Below, piece by piece: positions 7,589 to 14,090 of a DNA stretch of 16,327 bases. Where the stretch lies: contig DCDD01000073.1 of assembly GCA_002316235.1 (NCBI GenBank), forward strand, positions 1 to 16,327, written 5' to 3'. The stretch comes from Bacteroidales bacterium UBA1064 (GTDB lineage: Bacteria; Bacteroidota; Bacteroidia; Bacteroidales; Tenuifilaceae). The notes beneath the pieces were generated by a model. It was not told the DNA's origin, made no database searches, and saw only the letters and a program-made list of their open reading frames with translations. The translations under genes were made by a program, and so were the position numbers. Every line of letters starts with the position of its first letter. Position 1 is the stretch's first letter.

Positions 7589-8223
7589 TACTTATTCATG
7601 GACTTCAGAATGGAAGTTGCGCCTAAACCCTCGTTAAAAATCAAATCAATAACGCTAAGATTGGGCACAAAGCCAAACCTGTCCGAGAAAACCTGGTAGT
7701 ACTCAACCCAAACCATGTGGTCGTCTGCTTTGAATGAACGCTTTGGGTGGATAAAATACCGGCAATCATGGTATTCCTCCGGATAGGATGTCAAATAGGT
7801 TGTAGTAAACCGAACATCAACAACCACACCTATGAACCCGAGTAGAACTTTAAGCAGCTCCATGTTCAGCTCAAAAAGATTTTCGAACCTTTGGGTGTAG
7901 AAAGGGAATAGTAAATCGGCACCAAAATCAAAAAAGGGTGAAGAGCGGTAGGCCGATTCAACTGCCCGCCAGTGATTTTTCTGCCATTCAGACGAGTTGT
8001 CAATTCCAACCATAGTGATTGGTGTATGGTTTCCCAGCGACTTAACGGCAGGCACCGATAAGTTTAAGGGGCCGTTAGCGCTCAGAATGGTGCAACGGTT
8101 ACGGTACGACTGTTTGGCGTAATTTTCTGCTGATTCAATATATACAACATCATATGCCAGGAGCTTGGCAAAGTACTGAATGGGCGGCAGGTAGGCTGTT
8201 GATAAAACTACTTTACGGTCCAA
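7588..8223 (-). CDS. WbqC-family protein
   Basis: A 211-residue soluble protein of the WbqC-like family. It shows the typical start VVLSTAYLPPIQYFAKLL, then YRNRCTILSANGPLNLSVPAV (41-61 region), HWRAVESAYRSSPFFDFGAD (about 84-103) and a C-terminal NLSVIDLIFNEG. WbqC was named from an O-antigen cluster, but its biochemical role is not settled. In Bacteroidota the gene is commonly found beside lepB, as it is here (114 nt downstream of lepB, same strand), so it may share the lepB transcript. The length is normal. There is no signal peptide or membrane segment. The start MDRKVVLS is supported by the family-like motif beginning a few residues in. Confidence 0.85.
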   Translation of the reverse strand: MDRKVVLSTAYLPPIQYFAKLLAYDVVYIESAENYAKQSYRNRCTILSANGPLNLSVPAVKSLGNHTPITMVGIDNSSEWQKNHWRAVESAYRSSPFFDFGADLLFPFYTQRFENLFELNMELLKVLLGFIGVVVDVRFTTTYLTSYPEEYHDCRYFIHPKRSFKADDHMVWVEYYQVFSDRFGFVPNLSVIDLIFNEGLGATSILKSMNK

Positions 8224-8337
8224 CTATTTCCTTGTGTTATTATTATGCCCTCTACATCAACCAGTAAATATCCCACCATTAGATGATTAAGCGAGGTAAA
8301 ATGATGCTGATGGCAAACACATTATAACGATTGAAGG

Positions 8338-9675
8338 TTAGTGAATGCCGGAAAAAATCCTTTTCCACCGGATGTTGAAGGGGAAATGCCTATCCTTATC
8401 GAGTGATAACCAGATGAAAGAACCCTTACCCACCACATGATCTTCGGGAACAAAACCCCAGAATCGGCTATCGGCCGAGTTGTGGCGGTTGTCGCCCATC
8501 ATAAAGTAGTAGTCCATTTTAAAAGTGTAGGAATTGGAAGGCTTTCCGTTGATATAGATAGCTCCATTACGAACAGCCAGGTCGTTATTCTCGTACACAT
8601 CAATTATCCGCTCATACAGAGGCAGGTTATCCAAGTTTAGGCCGACAGTAGCTCCTTTGGACGGTATCCACAACGGGCCGAAGTTATCCTCTGTCCATGG
8701 ATAGCTTGGGTTATGAGGAAAAATCATTTGCCACATCCTGGTTGAATCGGTATTCTCCATCCTCTCAATCTTTACAATATTGCCGTAGTCCTTAATTCGA
8801 TCGAGCATACCTTCAGTTAATGGGATTATATACTCCGATTCAGCAGGGTTGTAGTTTTGATCGGCTTTTGCAATGCCCAACTCTTCAAAACGTTTAGGAT
8901 TAATCGTTCCCCCATTCGTTATAATACGGTAGTTGTATTGCCTTTCGCCGATTTTTACCTGCTCTTTTCCATTCACGTAAAGCTGGCCATGGACAACCCT
9001 AACGGTATCGCCCGGAATGGCAACGCACCGTTTTATGTAGTTGTCGCGTTTGTCAACTGGCCGGTAAACGATATCAAAGTTTTGCCAAAGGTAATCGCGG
9101 CCGTAAAACCTGGCCAGGGTGTAATAGCTAGAGTTGGGATCCTGCAGCACAACAGTATCCCCCTCTGGAAAGTTGAATACCACCACGTCGTTACGCTTTA
9201 TACTACCCAGCCCGGCCAGCCGCTTATATGGCCATCGAGGCCACTCCACATACGATTTGGCCTTCTTTGAAAACGGCAGGGTGTTGTGAACAAAGGGGAA
9301 TGAAATTGGAGTATTGGGCATTTTAGGACCGTAGCTAACCTTGCTGACAAAAAGATAATCGCCAACCATCAGGGTCTTTTCCATTGATGAGGTTGGAATA
9401 GTATAGGCTTCGATCAGGAACATGCGGATAAGCAGGGCTGCGATAACCGCAAAAACAATAGCATCAACCCATTCAATAAGAACTGTCCTCTTTTGCCCCC
9501 GTTTTTTCCAAAATGTCCAGTTAACCTTACGGGTGATGTAAAAATCAAAAATTACGGCTAATCCTAGTAGTAGCCAATAGTTACCTATCCAGATAACCAT
9601 TAAAATGTAGATGAGGGACGACAACCCTAGGTTGAAGTATCTGTTTTTGAACAAGGTTCGAATTTTCGTGGTCAT
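8338..9675 (-). CDS. lepB: Signal peptidase I
   Basis: A 445-residue S26 peptidase that removes signal peptides from exported proteins at the periplasmic face of the inner membrane. Hydrophobic stretches at about 13-30, 32-48 and 68-88 give an N-terminal membrane anchor. Box B is AYTIPTSSMEKTLMVGDYLF (90-109), with catalytic Ser97. Box D is YIKRCVAIPGD (213-223), with general-base Lys215. Box E is MGDNRHNSADSRFWG (393-407). About 170 residues separate boxes D and E, far more than in small Gram-positive enzymes. This insertion, with a C-terminal copy of the VRNGAIYINGKPSNSY type, is usual for Bacteroidota. The gene lies 167 nt after dapB and 114 nt before the WbqC gene on the same strand. Confidence 0.97.
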   Translation of the reverse strand: MTTKIRTLFKNRYFNLGLSSLIYILMVIWIGNYWLLLGLAVIFDFYITRKVNWTFWKKRGQKRTVLIEWVDAIVFAVIAALLIRMFLIEAYTIPTSSMEKTLMVGDYLFVSKVSYGPKMPNTPISFPFVHNTLPFSKKAKSYVEWPRWPYKRLAGLGSIKRNDVVVFNFPEGDTVVLQDPNSSYYTLARFYGRDYLWQNFDIVYRPVDKRDNYIKRCVAIPGDTVRVVHGQLYVNGKEQVKIGERQYNYRIITNGGTINPKRFEELGIAKADQNYNPAESEYIIPLTEGMLDRIKDYGNIVKIERMENTDSTRMWQMIFPHNPSYPWTEDNFGPLWIPSKGATVGLNLDNLPLYERIIDVYENNDLAVRNGAIYINGKPSNSYTFKMDYYFMMGDNRHNSADSRFWGFVPEDHVVGKGSFIWLSLDKDRHFPFNIRWKRIFSGIH

Positions 9676-9701
9676 ATTACCTTAAGCTGAAGTTTACGCT
9701 G

Positions 9702-9709
9702 CAAAACTA
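9702..9709 (-). promoter_or_regulatory. Candidate -7 box for lepB
   Basis: TAGTTTTG on the minus strand matches TAnnTTTG and lies 26 nt before the lepB ATG, which would give a short leader. No convincing -33 TTG/TTTG is seen at the usual distance, so support is limited. Confidence 0.35.
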
Positions 9710-9842
9710 TTATTTAATTGAACTGGTTGTAGCCTAAAGGGGTTACAATATCCTCATATTAACATTAGTTATTTTAAGCATGCCGCTTTAAGCTATAACT
9801 ATTTGTTGATATAAAAGAAAAAGATTGCATACCGTTACCCTC

Positions 9843-10565
9843 TTAATCAAAGGCAAGCAGATCGTCCATGGTAAAAAAACCCACTTTGCTGTGCAGGAAT
9901 TCTGCAGCCATCACGGCTCCCAGCGCAAAACCACGCCTACTTTTAGCTTCGTGGGTTAATAAAATGCTATCCTGATCAGAGCTAAAAGAAATGGTGTGAG
10001 TTCCTGGAACCGTCCCTTCCCTTATGGCTTCAATAGGTATTTTGCCATCCTCACGCTTGGGAAGTAACGTCCAACCGGTAATTGAGGGGATTTCTTCAGT
10101 AATTTTACCGGCAATGGTAATAGCTGTGCCGCTTGGAGCATCCAGTTTTTGGAGGTGATGTATTTCCTTAATGCCCACCGAGTAACCGCCAATTTTATCG
10201 AGGTATCGGGCCAGCAAGGCACTAATCTTAAACATAACATTAACGCCAACGCTATAGTTTGAGGCGTAAAAAAGCGTTCCCCCACCCACTTTAACCCGCT
10301 CTATAACCGCCTCCAACTCATTACCCCAACCTGTTGTTCCACAAACCACAGGAACTCCGGCATTCAGACATACCTCCACATTTGCTTTTGCCGACTTGGG
10401 CGAGGTAAACTCAACAGCAACATCCACCAATTTCAGGTTTTCGGGAGTTAGCTCATGAGTATTATCCCTATCAATTCTTAAAGTAACCTCATGGCCTCTC
10501 TCCATCGCCATGGATTCAACCTCATGCCCCATCTTCCCGTATCCGATTATAGCCAGCCTCAACAT
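9843..10565 (-). CDS. dapB: 4-hydroxy-tetrahydrodipicolinate reductase
   Basis: A 240-residue NAD(P)H-dependent enzyme of the diaminopimelate/lysine pathway, supplying peptidoglycan precursor and lysine. The Rossmann nucleotide loop is IIGYGKMGHE (6-15). Further landmarks are VVCGTTGW (73-80), ASNYSVGVN (101-109) and the catalytic segment EIHHLQKLDAPSGTA (134-148), in which H136 is the likely general acid and K140 the substrate-binding Lys. These correspond to H159 and K163 of the E. coli enzyme. It is shorter than the about 270-residue E. coli protein, which is usual for Bacteroidota, and complete in its key motifs. It is followed by lepB, a common Bacteroidota gene order. The 167-nt gap to lepB shows no clear terminator but does contain a possible lepB promoter. 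Confidence 0.96.
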   Translation of the reverse strand: MLRLAIIGYGKMGHEVESMAMERGHEVTLRIDRDNTHELTPENLKLVDVAVEFTSPKSAKANVEVCLNAGVPVVCGTTGWGNELEAVIERVKVGGGTLFYASNYSVGVNVMFKISALLARYLDKIGGYSVGIKEIHHLQKLDAPSGTAITIAGKITEEIPSITGWTLLPKREDGKIPIEAIREGTVPGTHTISFSSDQDSILLTHEAKSRRGFALGAVMAAEFLHSKVGFFTMDDLLAFD

Positions 10566-10637
10566 AAAGCCTAATTTTTCTGCAATATAGCTATAATATT
10601 TGTTATCATTGCTACAGGCAATCGTCGAGGGAATGGG

Positions 10638-10667
10638 TTAAAATAAAGGAGGGGTGCTTACCCCTCC
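10638..10667 (-). terminator. Intrinsic terminator of the thrS-infC-rpmI-rplT operon
   Basis: GGAGGGGT (10648-10655) and ACCCCTCC (10660-10667) form a perfect 8-bp GC-rich stem with a GCTT loop. On the minus strand it is followed by TTTATTTTAA. It starts 30 nt past the rplT stop and separates the operon from dapB. Confidence 0.85.
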
Positions 10668-10697
10668 AAAACGTTATGCTGAATATGCTGGCGAAAC

Positions 10698-11042
10698 CTA
10701 CTTAACAGAATCAACAATTGACTTGAAAGCTTCGGGGTTGTTCATGGCCAGGTCGGCCAGAACCTTACGGTTAATCGCAATACCCTTCTTGTTGATTTTA
10801 CCCATAAATTCCGAGTAGGTTAACCCATAAGGCCTAACAGCAGCGTTAATACGCTGAATCCACAAAGCGCGAAACTCAATTTTCTTCTTCTTTCGATCCC
10901 GATAGGCATAGGTTAAACCTTTCTCAAGGGTGTTCTTAGCAACGGTGTAAACGTTGCGACGGGCAAGAAAATTACCCTTGGTCTGCTTCAGAATTTTTTT
11001 CCTTCTCTTTCTTGATGCAACAGCATTGACTGAACGTGGCAT
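10698..11042 (-). CDS. rplT: 50S ribosomal protein L20
   Basis: A 114-residue, strongly basic protein that binds 23S rRNA early in large-subunit assembly. The sequence PRSVNAVASRKRRKKILKQ at the start, GNFLARRNVYTVAKNTLEKG, the FRALWIQRINAAVRPYGLTY segment (59-78) and the C-terminal NRKVLADLAMNNPEAFKSIV are all family hallmarks, and the length is normal. It is the last gene of the thrS-infC-rpmI operon and is followed by a strong terminator. In other bacteria L20 represses its own operon by binding an mRNA structure; a possible structured element lies just upstream (11064-11097). The gap to rpmI is 108 nt, unusually wide compared with the 26-29 nt between the other genes of the operon, and contains a short ORF described separately. 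Confidence 0.98.
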   Translation of the reverse strand: MPRSVNAVASRKRRKKILKQTKGNFLARRNVYTVAKNTLEKGLTYAYRDRKKKKIEFRALWIQRINAAVRPYGLTYSEFMGKINKKGIAINRKVLADLAMNNPEAFKSIVDSVK

Positions 11043-11046
11043 AGTT

Positions 11047-11148
11047 TTAAAATTTTTGAATGGTTAGCGTTCCGCAACCCGGACACTTAGGCGCTAATTC
11101 ATTCTGGTTAGTAATTAAAAGTAGCTGTAAATAAAAGGCTAAAGTCAT
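11047..11148 (-). CDS. Possible 33-residue small protein with CxxCG motif, between rpmI and rplT
   Basis: An ATG at 11146-11148 opens a 33-codon frame ending in TAA at 11047-11049. The start comes 2 nt after the rpmI stop and the stop 4 nt before the rplT ATG, so the frame fills the gap almost perfectly. The predicted peptide begins MTLAFYLQLLLITNQN (hydrophobic) and ends LAPKCPGCGTLTIQKF. CPGCG is half of a zinc-ribbon; two such peptides, or another partner, would be needed to complete a metal site. A weak AGG lies about 6 nt before the ATG. The tight spacing suggests translational coupling and a real gene, but a chance frame across a structured RNA leader is equally possible, and I recognise no family. 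Confidence 0.35.
   Translation of the reverse strand: MTLAFYLQLLLITNQNELAPKCPGCGTLTIQKF
11064..11097 (-). promoter_or_regulatory. Possible structured RNA element just upstream of rplT
   Basis: On the minus strand TTAGCG (11092-11097) can pair with CGCTAA (11064-11069), enclosing TCCG/CGGA (11080-11083 with 11071-11074) around a 5-nt loop. The outer stem ends 21 nt before the rplT ATG. The position suits a translational operator for L20, whose family is known to autoregulate, but the stems are short and the same bases lie within the small ORF, so covariation evidence would decide. Confidence 0.35.
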
Positions 11149-11150
11149 GG

Positions 11151-11348
11151 CTACCTGAGCCCAAGCATTTTTTTGACCCTTTTCTCATCTGCCTTGTCAA
11201 CAAGGGTAAAGTGGGTAAGGTTTCTTTTTTGTTTGGTTTCCTTCTTGGTAAGGATATGGCTCTTGTAAGCATGTTTCCTTTTAATTTTTCCTGTTCCGGT
11301 CAAAGAAAACCTTTTCTTGGCACCGGAATGAGTCTTAATTTTCGGCAT
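11151..11348 (-). CDS. rpmI: 50S ribosomal protein L35
   Basis: A 65-residue basic protein of the large ribosomal subunit. The N-terminus MPKIKTHSGAKKRFSLTGTG and the following KIKRKHAYKSHILTKKETKQ are diagnostic. The C-terminus ends VKKMLGLR, as usual, and the length is normal. It starts 26 nt after infC in the conserved order infC-rpmI-rplT. A candidate small ORF begins 2 nt after its stop codon. Confidence 0.98.
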   Translation of the reverse strand: MPKIKTHSGAKKRFSLTGTGKIKRKHAYKSHILTKKETKQKRNLTHFTLVDKADEKRVKKMLGLR

Positions 11349-11374
11349 TCTAAACTGAAATTATTTAGGTTTAT

Positions 11375-11929
11375 TTACTTCTTTGCTCCTTTTGGAGATA
11401 TTAACATGATCATTCGCTTGCCTTCCAACCTGGGTAGCTGCTCAACCTTTCCAAGGTCTTCTAAATCCTGGGCAAATCGTAGGAGTAATATTTCGCCCTG
11501 CTCCTTAAAAAGTATTGAACGTCCCTTAAAAAATACGTAGGCTTTCACTTTTGCCCCTTCTTTAAGGAAATTCTGGGCATGTTTCAGCTTAAAGTTATAG
11601 TCATGCTCATCGGTATTTGGGCCAAAACGAATTTCCTTAACAACGATTTTCTGTGCATTAGCCTTGATTTCCTTCTGTTTCTTTTTTTGCTGGTAGAGAA
11701 ACTTCTGGTAATCAATAATGCGGCACACCGGTGGATCGGCCTTATCAGAAATCATCACAAGGTCTAACTCCAGCTCGTTAGCCAGCCGCCTAGCCTCTTC
11801 GATGGAAAAAATACCCGGGTTCTCGATATTTTCCCCGACAAGCCGCACTACCTTGTTTCTTATTTCATTGTTTACCAGGAATTTATTATCTACGTCCTTT
11901 TTAACCTGGGAATGTAATGGTGTTGCTAT
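11375..11929 (-). CDS. infC: Translation initiation factor IF-3, with probable AUA start codon
   Basis: IF-3 binds the 30S subunit, prevents premature joining with 50S and checks start-codon pairing. The N-terminal domain contains NNEIRNKVVRLVGENIENPG and PPVCRIIDYQKFLYQQKKKQ. The C-terminal domain contains KEIRFGPNTDEHDYNFKLKH, AYVFFKGRSILFKEQGE and a conserved EGKRMIMLISPKGAKK end. The first ATG/GTG/TTG-type codon in frame is a GTG at 11848, but that would cut the conserved NEIR..VRLVG helix. The frame stays open upstream to a stop at 11942-11944 and reads ATPLHSQVKKDVDNKFLVNN, as expected for an IF-3 N-terminal tail. A perfect AGGAGG lies 8 nt before an ATA at 11927-11929, so I place the start there (184 residues). 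E. coli infC also uses a non-standard start (AUU), through which IF-3 represses its own synthesis; the same is inferred here. The gene starts 29 nt after thrS. Confidence 0.95.
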   Translation of the reverse strand: MATPLHSQVKKDVDNKFLVNNEIRNKVVRLVGENIENPGIFSIEEARRLANELELDLVMISDKADPPVCRIIDYQKFLYQQKKKQKEIKANAQKIVVKEIRFGPNTDEHDYNFKLKHAQNFLKEGAKVKAYVFFKGRSILFKEQGEILLLRFAQDLEDLGKVEQLPRLEGKRMIMLISPKGAKK

Positions 11930-11937
11930 AGCTTTGT

Positions 11938-11943
11938 CCTCCT
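11938..11943 (-). promoter_or_regulatory. Shine-Dalgarno that fixes the AUA start of infC
   Basis: AGGAGG on the minus strand, 8 nt before the ATA at 11927-11929. It overlaps an in-frame TAG at 11942-11944, so no start further upstream is possible. It is the strongest ribosome-binding site I noticed in the translation operon. Confidence 0.75.
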
Positions 11944-11958
11944 ATTGGTTATAGTTAA

Positions 11959-13902
11959 CTATATTTCAGTAAGCTGACTTTCAATATTATTCCTAACCAG
12001 CATAATAAAATCATCGAGGGACATTTGTCCTTTATCGCCTTCACCTTGAACCCGAACGGCAACCGTGCCGTTTTCCTCCTCCTTTTCGCCCACAATAAGC
12101 AGGTAGGGAATATGGCGTAACTCGTTGTCCCTTATCTTTTTACCAATTTTCTCGTTACGGTCGTCAATCAGGGTGCGAATATCGGAATTATTTAGATAAT
12201 TAAAAACTTTTTTTGCGTAATCGCTGTACTTTTCGCTGATGGGCAGCACTACAACCTGGTCGGGTGCAAGCCAAATAGGGAGCTTCCCTCCGGTATGCTC
12301 AAGAAGCACAGCCACAAAGCGTTCCATTGAGCCAAATGGGGCACGATGTATCATCACCGGGCGGTAGCGCTTGTCGTCGGAGCCAATGTACTCCAGCTGA
12401 AAGCGCTCAGGCAGGTTGTAGTCAACCTGAATAGTCCCCAGCTGCCATTTTCGGCCAATGGCGTCGTTAACCATGAAATCAAGCTTAGGTCCGTAGAATG
12501 CCGCCTCGCCAACAACGGTGGTAGTTTTAAGTCCCCGTTCGGCAGCAGCCTCAATAATGGCGCTTTCGGCTTTTTCCCAGTTCTCGTCCGTTCCAATGTA
12601 TTTTTCCCTATCCTTTGGGTCACGGAGTGAAACCTGTGCGGTGTACTCCTTAAAATTGAGGGTTTTAAAAATATACAAAACAATATCAATCACCTTGACA
12701 AACTCCTGCTTGAGCTGGTCGGGGCGACAGAAGATATGGGCATCGTCCTGAGTAAACCCCCTAACGCGTGTTAACCCGTGAAGCTCGCCGCTTTGCTCGT
12801 AGCGGTAAACCGTCCCAAATTCGGCTAACCTAACCGGTAAGTCCTTATAGGAACGGGGTTTAGATTTATAAATTTCACAGTGATGTGGGCAATTCATGGG
12901 TTTAAGGAGAAACTCCTCCCCCTCCTGAGGGGTAGTAATGGGTCTAAAGCTATCCTTGCCGTATTTTGCCCAGTGCCCAGAAATCTCGTAAAGTTCCTTT
13001 TGCCCTATGTGAGGAGTTATTACCTGTTCGTAGCCGTACTTCTGCTGTACTTTTCGAAGGAACATCTCGAGTTGAAAGCGAAGCTGGGCGCCACGGGGCA
13101 GCCATAGGGGTAACCCCTGACCAACATGCTGCGAAAAGGTAAATAGCTCCATTTCTTTCCCCAGCTTACGATGGTCGCGCTTTTTGGCCTCTTCCAGCAT
13201 TACCAGGTACTCGTCGAGCAATTTTTTCTGTGGAAAGGTTATGCCATAGATACGGGTTAGCATTTTGTTTTTCTCGTTCCCACGCCAGTATGCTCCTGCA
13301 ATACTTAAAATTTTAATAGCCTTAATGTAGCCTGTGTTTGGAAGGTGTGGCCCACGGCAAAGGTCGGTGAAATCGCCCTGGGTGTAGAAGGTAATGGTGC
13401 CGTCCTGTAGGTCGCTGATAAGCTCAACTTTGTATGGGTCGCCTTTAGCCTTGTATGTGGCTAGTGCCTCGTCTTTTGAAACATCCTTCCTAACAACATC
13501 AAGTTTTTGATGGGCCAGCTCGGCCATTTTCTGCTCAATTTTTGGGAAATCGTCATCAGAAATAGTGTAGCTATCAAAATCTATATCGTAGTAAAAACCG
13601 TTGTCAATGCTAGGGCCAATTCCCAACTTAATGCCCGGGTAAAGGGCCTCGAGTGCCTGCGCCATAAGGTGAGCGGATGTGTGCCAAAAGGTATGCTTTC
13701 CCTCTTCGTCATCCCACTTGTGCAGCTTTACGGTGGCATCGGTAGTAATTCCACGAGTCAAATCCCAAACCTCACCATTAACAGTGATTGATAGAACCTC
13801 GGCAGCCAGTCGTTCCGAAATGCTTCGGGCAATTTCAATCCCGGTTACCCCAAGGGGATACTCCCGTATGCTACCATCAGGAAAAGTAATCTTTACCATC
13901 AT
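11959..13902 (-). CDS. thrS: Threonine--tRNA ligase
   Basis: A 647-residue class II synthetase charging tRNA-Thr, with all usual domains. The order is a TGS domain (about 1-64), an editing domain with HTSAH (74-78) and CRGPH (182-186) that clears mischarged Ser-tRNA, the catalytic core, and a C-terminal anticodon-binding domain (about 546-647). The catalytic zinc ligands are visible as C338 (MNCPHH), H389 (DDAHIF) and H519 (MIHRAPFGSMERF). Motif 2 is RYEQSGELHGLTRVRGFTQDD (367-387). Length and residue positions track the E. coli enzyme closely. It heads the thrS-infC-rpmI-rplT operon. Two adjacent ATG codons (13902 and 13899) could each be the start; the second gives VKITFPDG directly, as in relatives. 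Confidence 0.98.
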   Translation of the reverse strand: MMVKITFPDGSIREYPLGVTGIEIARSISERLAAEVLSITVNGEVWDLTRGITTDATVKLHKWDDEEGKHTFWHTSAHLMAQALEALYPGIKLGIGPSIDNGFYYDIDFDSYTISDDDFPKIEQKMAELAHQKLDVVRKDVSKDEALATYKAKGDPYKVELISDLQDGTITFYTQGDFTDLCRGPHLPNTGYIKAIKILSIAGAYWRGNEKNKMLTRIYGITFPQKKLLDEYLVMLEEAKKRDHRKLGKEMELFTFSQHVGQGLPLWLPRGAQLRFQLEMFLRKVQQKYGYEQVITPHIGQKELYEISGHWAKYGKDSFRPITTPQEGEEFLLKPMNCPHHCEIYKSKPRSYKDLPVRLAEFGTVYRYEQSGELHGLTRVRGFTQDDAHIFCRPDQLKQEFVKVIDIVLYIFKTLNFKEYTAQVSLRDPKDREKYIGTDENWEKAESAIIEAAAERGLKTTTVVGEAAFYGPKLDFMVNDAIGRKWQLGTIQVDYNLPERFQLEYIGSDDKRYRPVMIHRAPFGSMERFVAVLLEHTGGKLPIWLAPDQVVVLPISEKYSDYAKKVFNYLNNSDIRTLIDDRNEKIGKKIRDNELRHIPYLLIVGEKEEENGTVAVRVQGEGDKGQMSLDDFIMLVRNNIESQLTEI

Positions 13903-13939
13903 TATAAACTTGATATACTTGTAATAAAAGTTAAAGATT

Positions 13940-13971
13940 GCAAAGTAATACTATTAACTCCAAATTTGCAA
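13940..13971 (-). promoter_or_regulatory. Possible promoter of the thrS operon
   Basis: TTACTTTG on the minus strand (13941-13948) is one mismatch from TAnnTTTG, with a TTG about 20 nt upstream (13969-13971). It lies about 40 nt before the thrS start, in the only long gap upstream of the operon. Weak motif evidence. Confidence 0.3.
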
Positions 13972-13986
13972 GGCATTCACGAATGG

Positions 13987-14071
13987 GGCTGGTTTATGGC
14001 ATTAGCCCGTTAAGGCAAACATGGCCAGATTATTATGCCATGTTTAGTACGGATTAGTAGAGATACCAGCC
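13987..14071. repeat. Nested inverted repeats between thrS and the sugar dehydrogenase gene
   Basis: This 188-nt gap (13903-14090) contains no gene. AAACATGGC (14017-14025) pairs perfectly with GCCATGTTT (14037-14045) over an 11-nt loop. An outer pair GGCTGGT (13987-13993) and ACCAGCC (14065-14071) encloses it. The inner hairpin starts 46 nt past the stop of the minus-strand dehydrogenase gene and may end that transcript, but no T-run follows it on the minus strand. Confidence 0.4.
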
Positions 14072-14090
14072 AAACTATCCATCAAACCAC

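Noticed and set aside
8224..8337. A short minus-strand frame starting at an ATG between lepB and the WbqC gene
   Set aside because: It has no family features, overlaps the WbqC start out of frame and shows no ribosome-binding site.
13903..14090. A T-box or other amino-acid-sensing leader upstream of thrS
   Set aside because: I saw no T-box-like conserved core and no antiterminator arrangement, and such leaders are not usual for Bacteroidota. The hairpins lie nearer the dehydrogenase gene's 3' end than the thrS start.
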